Shown here: positions 47,205 to 56,842 of the stretch, piece after piece
How the letters are laid out: each line of letters starts with the position of its first letter
How positions within the stretch are numbered: position 1 is the first letter of the stretch
Source: Planctomycetia bacterium
GTDB lineage: Bacteria; Planctomycetota; Planctomycetia; Pirellulales; JACPPG01
DNA: 64,000 nt
NCBI GenBank assembly: GCA_016191115.1
Contig: JACPPG010000026.1
Coordinates: forward strand, 62,001 to 126,000
Reading direction: 5' to 3'
The notes under the pieces: generated by a model
The model's database searches: none
What the model saw: only the letters and a program-made list of their open reading frames with translations
What the model was told of the DNA's origin: nothing
Position numbers and translations under genes: made by a program

Positions 47205-47220
47205 TTCGCTTACGAAAAAT

Positions 47221-47260
47221 TAGGAGAAAAAGCCGCAGGCGCCGCCGATGCCCGCGGCTT
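47221..47260 (-). terminator. Terminator downstream of the MMPL transporter
   Basis: Reading the minus strand, AAGCCGC (47260-47254) pairs with GCGGCTT (47236-47230) over a GC-rich 17-nt loop that can extend the pairing, followed by TTTCTCC. It lies about 125 nt after the transporter stop and before the glnA promoter. Confidence 0.6.
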
Positions 47261-47385
47261 GTGCATCCCTTGACGTCCGTTGCAGCAGAAACTGTCCCCT
47301 GCCTCATGGGAAACTTGCGGGGCGGCAAGGATTGCGGCGCCGCTCTGCCGCGGCGCAACGCTTGGGAATGCTTGACGCGGGCAGC

Positions 47386-49824
47386 TCACCGCAGCGTGGC
47401 CCGCTGGCCGCGGCCTTGCTCGCGTGCCGAGGGGGGAACGGCGACCGCCATGTGCCGCGATCCGGCCGGCTCCGCCGCTTTGCCCACCGCTCCGTCTTCC
47501 GCCCCCGTCGCGGACTCTCGGTCCCTGCGCCGCCAAAGCAACGCCAGAAACGCCGGCACGAGCACCGGTCGAACCACGGCCGTATCCAGAAGGATGCCCA
47601 GCGACAGGGCAAAGCCCAACTCGACGATCCCCCGCAACGTCCCGGTCATCATCGACACGAAGCTGCCGGCCATGATCACGCCGCAACTGGTGATGATGCC
47701 GCCGGTGCGGACCACGGCCACGCGCAATCCTTCGATCAGGCCGCGGCGATTCCGCTGCTCTTCCAGCACACGACTGGCCAGATAGATATTGTAGTCCTCG
47801 CCCACCGCGATCAGGATCACGAACAAGAATAAGGGCACCTTCCAGTCGAGTCCGTCGAAGTCTGGATAAACCCAGACGCACAGCATCTCGGTGGCGCCGA
47901 TCGTCACGTAGTACGTGAACAGGACCGACAGGACCAGGTAGATGGAAATGAGCGGACGCCGCAGCAGGGCAATCAACACGAAGTAAACCGCCAGCAGGAC
48001 CAGCCGCTCGATCAGTCTCTGATCGCTTTCGGTCACTGCCCGTAGGTCGCGCGTGCCGGCGGCGGTGCCGCAGTAGTCGAATTCCGCGCCGTACCATGGC
48101 GAGTCGGGGTCACGGGCCATCTGCTGCAACCGCCCGTCCAGATCGTCGAGCAGGTTCGCCGCCGCCCGCGAGAACGGATCGAACTCGGTCACCACGTCCA
48201 GCCGCGCCACCTGGCCGGCGAGGTCCGGCACCTGCGTCAGGTACGTGGCCTCGGTCCGCGGATGTTTGCGGGCGGCCAGTTTCCGCCGGCCGGCCGCCGT
48301 CAGCGGCGTGTTGCCCGTGCCCGGCTTGTCGCCCAGGGGCTCGGTGATGCTGCGGACGCTGGCCACGCCCGGCAAATCGTAAAGCTGTTTGGTAAGCCGG
48401 GCGATCTGCTGCTCGCCGGCCTCGGTATGGAAATTGGCGCGATCGTGATAGACCAGGATGGTGATCGGCCCCAGCTCACCACCGGGAAAATGCTCGCGGA
48501 CGGCCTTCGTCGCCGACACGCTCGGCCGGTCGGGCGCCAGCTCTCCAATCAGGTTGTAGCTGATCGGCACCTCGCGCCACCCCTTGTAGGCAAACGGCAA
48601 GAGCACAAGCACGCTTCCCGCCAGGATCAAGCCCGGCCGCGCGATGATCGCGCGGGCCACCCGATCCCACAGCCCGCCGTCTTGCGTGTCGCTGTCGAAC
48701 ATGCGGGCGATGACGCCGCGCGCCGCGACGCCCGCGGGCCAGAAAACCAGCCTTCCAGCCGCGCGCAGCAGCGCCGGCGCGAGCGTCAGACACGCCGCCA
48801 GCGTTACGGTCAGGCACAGCGCGATCGTCGGCCCACTGTTGCTGAATTTGCCGAAATCGGCGAAGAACATCATCCCCAGCCCGAAAATGGTCGTTAGCGC
48901 GCTTCCCAGCACGGCTTCGCTGATGTGCTCGACGGCGGTAGCCAGCGCGTCGCGGCGGTTCAATCCCCGTTGCAGCTCTTCCCGGTATCGCGAGATGAGA
49001 AACAGGCAGTAGTCGGTGCCCGACCCGAACAGGATCACGATGATGAATATCTTCGTGGTCTTGAAAATCTTGAAATCGAACCATTGCATCCCGTCGATCC
49101 GAGGGACCTGCGTCAATAGGGCCACCAAGTCCATGGCGATCACCAGCGAAACGGCGATCGCCGCCAGCGGAATGAGCGCCAGAAGCGGCGCCCGGTAGAC
49201 GACCAACAGGATGATCACAACCAAGATGACCGTCGACCATTCGATGTTGCGGATGCTCTCGGCCGCCGAGGCCAGCATGTCGCCGCCGATGGCGGCCGAG
49301 CCGGTGACGCCTATCGTAAGCCCGTCCGGCACCTCGCCGGACTGACGCGCCTCTTCAACGACTTGTTGCGCACGCTTCAGCGCCCGGATGTTGGCGACGG
49401 TCATGAACTCGCGAGCGAGGTTGATCATGACCAGGGCCGCCCGGTGGTCCCGGCTTACCAGCTTGCGGCCGATCACCTCACTCTCAGGCGTCCACACGCT
49501 GTCGACCGGCAGGTCGGGCACCGCTTCGGGCGCGAAACGCGCGCCCAGCCGTTCGACGGCCTGCAAATCTTCAGCCGTCATTCCGCCGGCGCGCTGGGCG
49601 ACGATCACGAACTGGCTTTTCGCCCGGTTCTCGGGGAAGGCCTGCGCCATGAGGCGCTCGCCGCGAACGCTGGTCATCCGCTCGGGCAGGTAGGCCAGGT
49701 CGCCGTCGTTGGTCACCGAATCCCAGGCCGGGGCGAACCAGGCGGCGGCGGGCACGAGCGCGGCCCAAGCGATGATGATCGCCAGCCACCACCGCGCCAC
49801 GAATTGGCCGAGCCATTTGTACAT
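47386..49824 (-). CDS. MMPL/RND-superfamily transporter
   Basis: Inner-membrane protein of 812 residues with two repeated halves, each with a large external loop and about six helices (helix 1 at 12-32). MMPL signatures: ILFGSGTDYCLFLISRYREE in the first half and AVGEDYNIYLASRVLEEQRN in the second, each followed by the amphipathic region and SALTTIFGLGMMFFADF or TSCGVIMAGSFVSMM. Such proteins export lipids, hopanoids or polyketides using proton force; the substrate is unknown. It is the only gene on its transcript by spacing, with a terminator-like hairpin downstream. Confidence 0.92.
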   Translation of the reverse strand: MYKWLGQFVARWWLAIIIAWAALVPAAAWFAPAWDSVTNDGDLAYLPERMTSVRGERLMAQAFPENRAKSQFVIVAQRAGGMTAEDLQAVERLGARFAPEAVPDLPVDSVWTPESEVIGRKLVSRDHRAALVMINLAREFMTVANIRALKRAQQVVEEARQSGEVPDGLTIGVTGSAAIGGDMLASAAESIRNIEWSTVILVVIILLVVYRAPLLALIPLAAIAVSLVIAMDLVALLTQVPRIDGMQWFDFKIFKTTKIFIIVILFGSGTDYCLFLISRYREELQRGLNRRDALATAVEHISEAVLGSALTTIFGLGMMFFADFGKFSNSGPTIALCLTVTLAACLTLAPALLRAAGRLVFWPAGVAARGVIARMFDSDTQDGGLWDRVARAIIARPGLILAGSVLVLLPFAYKGWREVPISYNLIGELAPDRPSVSATKAVREHFPGGELGPITILVYHDRANFHTEAGEQQIARLTKQLYDLPGVASVRSITEPLGDKPGTGNTPLTAAGRRKLAARKHPRTEATYLTQVPDLAGQVARLDVVTEFDPFSRAAANLLDDLDGRLQQMARDPDSPWYGAEFDYCGTAAGTRDLRAVTESDQRLIERLVLLAVYFVLIALLRRPLISIYLVLSVLFTYYVTIGATEMLCVWVYPDFDGLDWKVPLFLFVILIAVGEDYNIYLASRVLEEQRNRRGLIEGLRVAVVRTGGIITSCGVIMAGSFVSMMTGTLRGIVELGFALSLGILLDTAVVRPVLVPAFLALLWRRRDRESATGAEDGAVGKAAEPAGSRHMAVAVPPSAREQGRGQRATLR

Positions 49825-49927
49825 GCGCGTCTTCGCTCAAGGCCCCTTTGTGGCCGGCCCGGGATCGCCGCCAGCAATCGATCGTACCGGCTCATTGGCG
49901 GCAATCCAAGGCGAAGCCCCGGGCCAA

Positions 49928-50085
49928 GAGGGCCATTCTGTTTTTCAAAATGGCGAGGCGGGAAAATGGGACTGGCTCCGAGCGCAAACAGCGCAAGCCC
50001 TTTCATACCAACGCTGCGTCTCGGTGCCTGTCCCACTTTCCCGCCGGTGCGCCGCCGTTCGAGCTTGAATCTGTGAACGGCCCTG
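49928..50085. repeat. MITE-like dispersed repeat, family 1, copy C
   Basis: A full-length copy, about 90% like copy A by eye, starting with GAGGGCCATTCTG and ending GAACGGCCCTG. The 10-mers outside it, CCCGGGCCAA and CCCGAGCCTG, agree at 7 of 10 positions and may be a decayed target duplication. It sits upstream of the MMPL gene. Confidence 0.85.
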
Positions 50086-50094
50086 CCCGAGCCT

Positions 50095-50214
50095 GGAGAA
50101 CTGCAAAGTCCTGGGAGAGGGGGTCAGGCACATTTGTCGGCCGAAGGTCTTCGGAAGAATTGAGAACCGCATGTGCCGACAAAATGAGCCGGACCCCGGA
50201 CTTTGCAGTTCTCC
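50095..50214. repeat. Inverted-repeat element, family 2, complete copy
   Basis: A perfect 17-bp terminal inverted repeat: GGAGAACTGCAAAGTCC (50095-50111) and GGACTTTGCAGTTCTCC (50198-50214). Inner arms also pair (GGGTCAGGCACATTTGTCGG with CCGACAAAATGAGCCGGACC, imperfect). A small CCGAAG-GT-CTTCGG hairpin sits at the centre. It directly follows a family-1 element here and at 40368. Confidence 0.85.
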
Positions 50215-50431
50215 TGCGCGGGGCGGACACCTTGCCCGACTCCGCCACGGGGCTGCTGCAACCTTCGGCCGGTAACGCACAGACATCGGATGTCAAGCGA
50301 AATGCCGTCCGCCGCGGCGCGGCGGTCGGCAGCCGGCGCTTGCCATCGCCAGGATTTCCGCCACGATGGATAGCTGCGGGAGGACGTTGGTGCGGCACGT
50401 CGAACGGCGAATCATCCAGGCGGGGCGCCCG

Positions 50432-51379
50432 ATGCGAAACAGACCAGAGGCACCGCGGCGGCCCTTCGGGCGGCTTTTGTGCGGCGTCGCGCTTGTGTGT
50501 CTGCTCGTCACCGGCTGCCGTGAGTCCGGCAATTCGATCGGCCGACTTGATATCGTCTGGGGGCGTCGCGGCATCTCCGACGGCCGCTTGCAGAAGCCGC
50601 GGGCCATGGCCATCGACGACGCGGACCAGCTCTACATCGTCGACATGACCGCCCGCATCCAGGTGTTCACGGCCGACGGCCAATTCAGCCACTCGTGGCA
50701 GACGCCAGTGCACGAAAACGGTCGCCCCACCGGGTTGTCGATCGATCGCCAGGGGCGCGTTCTCGTGGCCGACACGCACTACTTTCAGGTGCTCATCTAC
50801 TCGCCCACGGGCGAATTACTCCAGCGCATCGGCGGCACCAAGGGAAACGCGCTGGGCGAGTTCGGTCTGGTCACCGATGTCGTCGAGGACGTAAAGGGGA
50901 ACCTGTACGTCTCGGAGTACGGTGAGTACGACCGCATTCAGAAGATCGCGCCTGACGGGACCTTCGTCATGCAATGGGGCGGCCACGGTTCGGAGCCCGG
51001 CCAGTTCGTGCGCCCGCAGCACCTGGCGATTGACAAGGAAGACCACATCTGGGTCTGCGACGCCTGCAATCACCGCATCCAGGTCTTCGATACCGAAGGC
51101 ACGTTGCTGTCGATCTGGGGCACCGCCGGCAGCGAACCGGGACAGCTCTACTATCCGTACGACCTGGTGTTCGACGGTCGCGACAACGTCTACATTTGCG
51201 AGTACGGAAATCACCGTGTGCAGAAATTCACGCGCAACGGCCAGTCGCTGGGATGCTGGGGACACGAGGGGCGCGGACCCGGCGAACTGCACAACCCGTG
51301 GGCGCTGGTGCGAGACAGCAAAGGGCGGATCCACGTTTTGGACACTAACAACCACCGCGTCCAGCGCGTTGTGATGTAA
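50432..51379 (+). CDS. NHL-repeat lipoprotein
   Basis: A 315-residue envelope protein. The N-terminus is a lipoprotein signal (FGRLLCGVALVCLLVTGC) whose Cys follows LVTG. The rest is a six-bladed NHL propeller; blades repeat 'G...G.F..P..lAiD..d.iyV.D..nhRIQvF', for example VRPQHLAIDKEDHIWVCDAC and NHRIQVFDTEGTLLSIWG. Propellers of this kind bind protein or ligand, with no catalytic residues evident. Tail DTNNHRVQRVVM. The ATG at 50432 is chosen for the signal peptide. It lies 77 nt before the VWA gene, so it may be one operon. Confidence 0.9.
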   Translation: MRNRPEAPRRPFGRLLCGVALVCLLVTGCRESGNSIGRLDIVWGRRGISDGRLQKPRAMAIDDADQLYIVDMTARIQVFTADGQFSHSWQTPVHENGRPTGLSIDRQGRVLVADTHYFQVLIYSPTGELLQRIGGTKGNALGEFGLVTDVVEDVKGNLYVSEYGEYDRIQKIAPDGTFVMQWGGHGSEPGQFVRPQHLAIDKEDHIWVCDACNHRIQVFDTEGTLLSIWGTAGSEPGQLYYPYDLVFDGRDNVYICEYGNHRVQKFTRNGQSLGCWGHEGRGPGELHNPWALVRDSKGRIHVLDTNNHRVQRVVM

Positions 51380-51421
51380 GCCGCCGCGCAAGGGCAAGTT
51401 CTGCACCGCTCCCCCTGTTCC

Positions 51422-51455
51422 GTAACCCCTAACCCCCTAATCCCTAACCCCTACA
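51422..51455 (+). repeat. Telomere-like CTAACCCC word tract before a start codon
   Basis: GTAACCCCTAACCCC, CTAATCCCTAACCCC and TACA run directly up to the ATG at 51457, leaving no Shine-Dalgarno. It is short, degenerate and internal, so it is not a chromosome end. Confidence 0.7.
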
Positions 51456-51456
51456 C

Positions 51457-54400
51457 ATGTCCGCCTACGGAATCAGCTTCGACAGCCCCGCCTGGCTGCT
51501 GCTGCTCTTGTTGATTCCGGTTTTGTGGTGGTGGGGACGGCGGAGCCTGGCCGCGCTGGGGCGATTTCGGCGGTTCTCCGTCATGCTGATCCGCAGCGTG
51601 ATGGTGCTGCTGTTGGTGTTGGCCATGGCCGAGATGCAGCTCATCCGCCGGACCGACCGGGTGGCCGTGGTCTACCTTTTGGATCAGTCGCTGAGCATAC
51701 CGCAGCAGAAACGCCTGGCGATGATCGACTTCGTCAACAAGGCGATCCTAACCCAGCGCAAGCCACAGGATCTGGCCGGCGCCATCGTGTTTGGCCGCGA
51801 ACCGGCGATCGAGGTCCCTCCCTACGACGACAACGTGCAAGTGCCCACCAAGACAGAAAGCTCGATCGATCCGAACTACACGAACATGGCGGCCGCGATC
51901 AAGCTGGCCCAGGCCGCCTTCCCGCACGACGCGGCGAAACGCATCGTGATCGTCAGCGACGGCAACCAGAACATCGGCGACGCCCTGGAGGAGGCCCAAG
52001 GCGCCGCCGAGGCCGGCATCGGCATCGACGTGTTGCCGGTCCGCTACGGCGTGCGGAGCGAGATCATCGTCGAGAAAGTCGCCATCCCGCCCGACGTGCG
52101 CAAAGGCCAGCCCTTCGATCTGCGGATCGTCGTGAACAACACCAACGAGGCCCGGCCCGGCGACCCCGGCGTGGTCGGCGGCACGCTGCGGGTGTCGCAG
52201 CGAACGAGCGACCAGCCCAACGAGCTGTCGAGCCAGCACGTCGATCTGCCGCCGGGCAAGAGCGTGTTCACCGTGAGGCAGCAGATCGACGACCCCGATT
52301 TCTACACCTACGAAGCGCTGTTCGTGCCCGACGATCCGGCGGCCGACGCCATGTCGCAGAACAACCGCGCGACGACGTTCACGCACGTTCGCGGCAGCGG
52401 CCAGGTGCTGTTGATTGAAAACTACGAGAACCGCGGCGAGCACCAGCAATTGGTCGATCGCCTGCGGGCCAACGATCTCGAGGTGACCGTCCGGCCCAGC
52501 AACCAGCTCTTTACGGGCCTGCCGGAGCTGCAGCCGTTCGACACGGTGATTCTGGCGAACGTGCCGCGCTCCGGCGGGGACGACGTCGCGCGGATCACGA
52601 ACTTCAGCGACGATCAGATCAAAATGCTCGTCCGCAACACCGAGGCCATGGGCGCCGGACTCGTGCTCCTGGGCGGGCCCAACAGCTTCGGCGCCGGCGG
52701 CTGGACGAACACCGAGCTGGAAAAGGCCATGCCGGTCGACTTCCAGATCAAGAGCAACCAGGTCGTCCCGAAGGGGGCCCTGGCTTTGATCATGCACGCT
52801 TCGGAGTTGGCCGACGGCAACTACTGGCAAAAAGTCATCGCCAAGGAGGCGGTCAAGGCACTGGGCACCGAGGACTATTGCGGCCTGCTGCATTGGAACG
52901 GGACCGACCAGTGGCTGTGGGGTGGCGTGATCGCCATCCGCGACCGACGCGAACGCATGCTGGGAATGATCGACCGCATGACCCCCGGCGACATGCCCGC
53001 CTTCGATCCCGGTTTGCTGTTGGCGGAGCGGGCGTTCGTCAAACTAACCGACGCGGCCGTGAAGCACATGATCGTCATCTCGGACGGCGATGCCTCGCCG
53101 CCCACCCTGCCGGTGATCAACTCTCTTAAGCGGCTCAAGGTCACCGTGACCACGGTCGCGGTAGGCTGCCATGGGCCCGCCGAGAGCAAGGTGATGGAGC
53201 AGTTGGCGCTAGCGACCGGCGGCAAGTACTACGCGGTGCAAAGCCCGCAGGCGCTTCCCAAGATCTTTCAGCGCGAGGCGCGTCGCGTCGCGCAGCCGTT
53301 GGTGTACGAGAAGCCGGATGGTTTCTCCGCGGCGCTGCGCTATCCGCACGAGATCACGAGCGGTCTGACCGGCCCCTTGCCCCCCTTGACGGGCTTCGTG
53401 CGAACGACGATCAAGCGCAATCCGCTCGTTGAGCTGGCGATGACCGCGTCCGTCCCGATCGACGAAGCCAATGCCACGATCCTGGCCACGTGGACGTATG
53501 GGTCGGGTCGGGCCGTGGCATTCACCACCGACGACGGCGCGCGGTGGGCCAAGCAATGGGCCACCTGGCCCGAGTACGACAAGTTTTTCAGCCAGCTCGT
53601 CCGCTGGTCCATGCGGCCGGTGGCCGACACCGGCAAATTCACCGTGGCCACGGAGGTCGAGGGGAACAAAGTCAAGGTCTTCGTCACCGCGCTCGACAAG
53701 GACGACGCGTTTCTCAATTTTCTCGATCTGTCGGGCGGCGTCATCGGACCCGACGTCGAGCCGCGTGAGCTGAAGCTCCAACAGACGGCGCCAGGCCGCT
53801 ACGTGGGCGAATTCGACGCCGCCGACGCCGGCAGCTATTTTATGATGCTCAATCCCGGGGCCGGCATGGCACCGCTGCGGACCGGCGTCAACGTTCCGTA
53901 CTCGGCCGAGTTCTCCGACCGAGAGGCCGACGTGGCCCTCTTGCAATCCTTGGCCGAATTGACCCCCAAGAACGGCAAACCGGGCGTGGTGATGGAAGGC
54001 TCGCTCGACGCCGGCGGAGTCGAGTCGCTCTTGGAGATCGACAGCTTTCGCCGCGATCTGCAGCCGGCCAATCCCAGTCAGGACGTGTGGCATATATTGG
54101 TGCTGTCGGCGGCGTGCCTGTTCTTCTTTGACGTGTTCATCCGAAGGGTGACGATCAGCCTGGCATGGGCGGTGCCACTAGCGGTCCAGTTGCGCGACCG
54201 GATTCTGCGTCGCGAAGCGCAGCCGCAAGCGAGCGAGTACATGGATCGACTGCGAAGCAAGAAGGCGGAGGTGTCGGAGAAGCTCGAGCAGCAGCGATCG
54301 GCGGCCCGGTTCGAGCCGGCTGCCCCGCCGCCATCGGACGCAAGCGTGCTCGAGCCGACGGCGCTGGGCGAGCCACTCGCCGCGAAGCCCCGCCCGGCGG

Positions 54401-54501
54401 CCCCCCCTCCGCCGCCCCCCTCGGAGCAGGAAAGCTACACCAGCCGGCTACTGAAGGCCAAGAAAAAAGTGTGGGAAGAGCGCGACAAGAACAAGGAGTG
54501 A
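51457..54501 (+). CDS. Large VWA membrane protein with glutamine-amidotransferase-like region (Bat-type)
   Basis: 1014 residues. Two N-terminal helices (about 9-28 and 44-62), then a VWA domain with the MIDAS start VYLLDQSLSIPQQK and IVIVSDGNQNIGDALEEA, an Ig-like segment (about 190-300), a flavodoxin/class-I-amidotransferase-like fold (about 310-460: GQVLLIENYENRGEHQQLVD, GLVLLGGPNSFGAGGW, without a Cys-His pair), a second VWA half (HMIVISDGDASPPTLPVINS) and a TM helix near 870-895. The C-terminus is a cytoplasmic coiled coil and proline-rich tail. Found with MoxR and DUF58, it belongs to the Bat-like metal-dependent assembly group. Exact function unknown. Confidence 0.85.
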   Translation: MSAYGISFDSPAWLLLLLLIPVLWWWGRRSLAALGRFRRFSVMLIRSVMVLLLVLAMAEMQLIRRTDRVAVVYLLDQSLSIPQQKRLAMIDFVNKAILTQRKPQDLAGAIVFGREPAIEVPPYDDNVQVPTKTESSIDPNYTNMAAAIKLAQAAFPHDAAKRIVIVSDGNQNIGDALEEAQGAAEAGIGIDVLPVRYGVRSEIIVEKVAIPPDVRKGQPFDLRIVVNNTNEARPGDPGVVGGTLRVSQRTSDQPNELSSQHVDLPPGKSVFTVRQQIDDPDFYTYEALFVPDDPAADAMSQNNRATTFTHVRGSGQVLLIENYENRGEHQQLVDRLRANDLEVTVRPSNQLFTGLPELQPFDTVILANVPRSGGDDVARITNFSDDQIKMLVRNTEAMGAGLVLLGGPNSFGAGGWTNTELEKAMPVDFQIKSNQVVPKGALALIMHASELADGNYWQKVIAKEAVKALGTEDYCGLLHWNGTDQWLWGGVIAIRDRRERMLGMIDRMTPGDMPAFDPGLLLAERAFVKLTDAAVKHMIVISDGDASPPTLPVINSLKRLKVTVTTVAVGCHGPAESKVMEQLALATGGKYYAVQSPQALPKIFQREARRVAQPLVYEKPDGFSAALRYPHEITSGLTGPLPPLTGFVRTTIKRNPLVELAMTASVPIDEANATILATWTYGSGRAVAFTTDDGARWAKQWATWPEYDKFFSQLVRWSMRPVADTGKFTVATEVEGNKVKVFVTALDKDDAFLNFLDLSGGVIGPDVEPRELKLQQTAPGRYVGEFDAADAGSYFMMLNPGAGMAPLRTGVNVPYSAEFSDREADVALLQSLAELTPKNGKPGVVMEGSLDAGGVESLLEIDSFRRDLQPANPSQDVWHILVLSAACLFFFDVFIRRVTISLAWAVPLAVQLRDRILRREAQPQASEYMDRLRSKKAEVSEKLEQQRSAARFEPAAPPPSDASVLEPTALGEPLAAKPRPAAPPPPPPSEQESYTSRLLKAKKKVWEERDKNKE

Positions 54502-54614
54502 GCGCGGAGCGCCATGGCTGTTTGCGATAGAAGAGGCCGAGTACGACAGTCGCCCCGGCGCGTCAGCGCGTCGTCGGGATTGCCATTGCGCCAGGCGTCG
54601 CAACGAAGTTCTCA

Positions 54615-54819
54615 GCCCCGCAAGGGGCGGCAGCACGTAGCCGTGGGCGTGAGCCCACGGGCGACCGCGCGCAAAGACTCTCCAAAGCCCCGAAGGGGCG
54701 ACAGAGGGCGGTGCGACGAGACGTTCGGCGGCACCCCGATGTCGCCCCTGGCGGGGCTCAGACGAGCGCATTGGCCCGCGCATTCCGTGGGCTTCCGCCC
54801 ACGGCTACGTGCTGCCGCC
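54615..54819. repeat. Hairpin-rich repeat element with perfect 24-bp inverted arms
   Basis: Arms at 54626-54649 and 54796-54819 are exact inverted copies (the left begins GGCGGCAGCACGTAGCCG). Nested inside are CCGTGGGC-GTGA-GCCCACGG, GCCCCGAAGGGGC, GCCCCGCAAGGGGC and CCGTGGGC-TTCC-GCCCACGG. It occupies most of the 398-nt gap between the VWA and moxR genes; the rest of the gap shows nothing recognisable. No T-run follows, so it is not a simple terminator. Confidence 0.85.
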
Positions 54820-54899
54820 GCTTTCGCGGCTATTCTCGCGGTCCCGTCTCAACAAACCCAACCCATTTCAACGATCAGCACACCAAGGAACCCTAACGC

Positions 54900-55916
54900 A
54901 TGAGCATCGGCGAATCGATGGAGAGACAGAGCGCGGAATTCCTCGCTCGCTATAGCCAGGTCCGCGACCAGTTGGGACACGTCATTGTCGGCCACGAGGA
55001 TATCGTCGACGGCGTGCTGACGTGCTTGTTCGTCGGCGGGCATTGCCTGCTGGAGGGGGTGCCGGGACTGGGCAAAACGCTGCTGGTGCGCACGCTGGCC
55101 GAGGTCCTTGACCTGGACTTCTCCCGCATCCAGTTCACACCCGATCTCATGCCCGCCGACATCCTCGGCACCAACATGGTCATGGAGACGCCCGACGGCA
55201 AACGGGTGTTCGAGTTCCAGCGCGGGCCAATCTTCACGCAAATCTGCCTGGCCGACGAAATCAACCGCGCCACGCCCAAAACCCAGTCCGCCATGCTCGA
55301 GACGATGCAGGAGGGCTCCGTCACCGCGGGCGGGCATCACTATGTGCTGGAAAAGCCGTTCTTCGTCCTGGCCACGCAGAATCCCATCGAGCAGGAAGGC
55401 ACCTACCCGCTACCCGAGGCGCAGCTCGACCGGTTCTTCTTCAAGCTGGTGGTCGGCTATTCCAATCGGGCGGAGCTGGCCACGATCATCGATCGCACGA
55501 CGCGCGGCATCGACGTCCAGCCTGTGAAAGTGATGGAGGGCGCCGAAATCCTCAAGTGGCAGAAGCTGGTGCGCGAGGTGATCCTGGCGCCCCACGTGCA
55601 GGATTACATCGTGCGGTTGACGCTGGCCACGCACCCCGACGGCCCTTTCGCCTTCCCGGTCACCAACAAGTATCTGCGGTGGGGCGCCAGCCCGCGGGCT
55701 GCCCAGACGTTGGCCCTGGCGTCGAAGATGCGGGCGCTTTTGGAACGCCGCTATAACGTCAGCTTTGAGGACGTGCGGCGGGTCTACCTGCCGGCGCTAC
55801 GGCACCGCGTGATACCCAATTTCGAGGCGCAGGCCGAGAACATCGCCAGCGACCGCATCCTATTGGACCTGTTGGAACTTGTGCCGGAGAAAGCCGAAGA
55901 CGCCGCCGCCGCATAA
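54900..55916 (+). CDS. MoxR-family AAA+ ATPase
   Basis: A 338-residue chaperone-like ATPase. Walker A LLEGVPGLGKTLLVRTLAEV, PDLMPADILGTNMVMETPDG, Walker B and GPIFTQICLADEINRATPKT, sensor 1 FFVLATQNPIEQEGTYPLPE, and the arginine-bearing AQLDRFFFKLVVGY. The C-terminal lid contains TNKYLRWGASPRAAQTLALA. MoxR proteins remodel or load metal into VWA partners; here DUF58 and two VWA proteins flank it. Cytosolic. Starts at ATG 54900; DUF58 begins 36 nt after its stop. Confidence 0.96.
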   Translation: MSIGESMERQSAEFLARYSQVRDQLGHVIVGHEDIVDGVLTCLFVGGHCLLEGVPGLGKTLLVRTLAEVLDLDFSRIQFTPDLMPADILGTNMVMETPDGKRVFEFQRGPIFTQICLADEINRATPKTQSAMLETMQEGSVTAGGHHYVLEKPFFVLATQNPIEQEGTYPLPEAQLDRFFFKLVVGYSNRAELATIIDRTTRGIDVQPVKVMEGAEILKWQKLVREVILAPHVQDYIVRLTLATHPDGPFAFPVTNKYLRWGASPRAAQTLALASKMRALLERRYNVSFEDVRRVYLPALRHRVIPNFEAQAENIASDRILLDLLELVPEKAEDAAAA

Positions 55917-55951
55917 CGACATCACAGCCAACTCGACGCGAAACCACCGAC

Positions 55952-56842
55952 ATGTCCACCGAATCGATCCCACTCCTGTCGCCCGAATTGCTTGCCCAGC
56001 TAGAGCGGCTGGAACTGGTGAGCCGCAAGATATTCCGCGGCCGGATCAAAGGGGAACGGCGCAGCCTGCGCAAGGGGCAGAGCGTCGAGTTCGCCGATTT
56101 CCGCGCCTACGTGCCCGGCGACGATCTGCGGCGCGTGGACTGGAACACCTACGCGCGCCTCGACCGGCTGTTCTTGAAGCTGTTTCTCGAGGAAGAAGAC
56201 CTGCATTTCTATGCACTTGTCGACACGAGCGAATCGATGACCTTCGGCACGCCCAGCAAGCTCGAATTCGCCAAGCGGCTGGCGGCGGCGCTGGGATTCA
56301 TCGGCCTGATCCGCTCGGACCGGGTGCGGATCGAGACGCTGGCCCAGTCCGCCTCGCAGCACGGCCCCAGCCTCCGCGGCCGCCAAAGCGTGTGGCGAAT
56401 GCTCGACTACCTCAACGGGATCGAGGCCGGCGGCACGATGTCGCTCACGACGGGCATCAAGAATTTCTGCCTCCGCAATAGCGGCCGCGGCATCGTGGTG
56501 CTGATCAGCGACCTGATGGACAAGAACGGCTACGAGGACGGTCTCCGCTACCTGATGGCGCAGCGCATGGACCCGTACATCGTTCAGGTCCTCTCAGAGG
56601 AAGAGCTGGAGCCGGATATGAAGGGCGATTTGCGCTTGGTCGACTGCGAGGACGACGACGTGGCGGAGATATCGGTCAGCGTTCCGTTGCTGAAGCGATA
56701 CAAGCAGACGCTGGCGTCGTTCGTCTCGGGCGTGCAAGATTTCTGCACCCGCCGCGGCATGGCGTGCTTGTTGGCCCGCAGCAGCCAGCCGGTCGACCAA
56801 CTGGTCAGCGGCTACCTGCGGCGGCGAGGACTGATCCGATGA
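55952..56842 (+). CDS. DUF58 (VWA-like) protein
   Basis: 296 residues. Typical DUF58 core: RGERRSLRKGQSVEFADFRA without the first G varies, then YVPGDDLRRVDWNTYARLDR and LHFYALVDTSESMTFGTPSK, which carries the DxSxS metal site. No membrane helix is present. It pairs with MoxR in Bat-type operons, where it probably acts as the adaptor between the ATPase and membrane VWA proteins. The stop overlaps the next ATG (ATGA). Confidence 0.94.
   Translation: MSTESIPLLSPELLAQLERLELVSRKIFRGRIKGERRSLRKGQSVEFADFRAYVPGDDLRRVDWNTYARLDRLFLKLFLEEEDLHFYALVDTSESMTFGTPSKLEFAKRLAAALGFIGLIRSDRVRIETLAQSASQHGPSLRGRQSVWRMLDYLNGIEAGGTMSLTTGIKNFCLRNSGRGIVVLISDLMDKNGYEDGLRYLMAQRMDPYIVQVLSEEELEPDMKGDLRLVDCEDDDVAEISVSVPLLKRYKQTLASFVSGVQDFCTRRGMACLLARSSQPVDQLVSGYLRRRGLIR

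Noticed and set aside
51422-51455. Telomere-like CTAACCCC words
   Set aside because: Too short and degenerate, and internal to a coding region cluster; noted only as a word tract, not a chromosome end.
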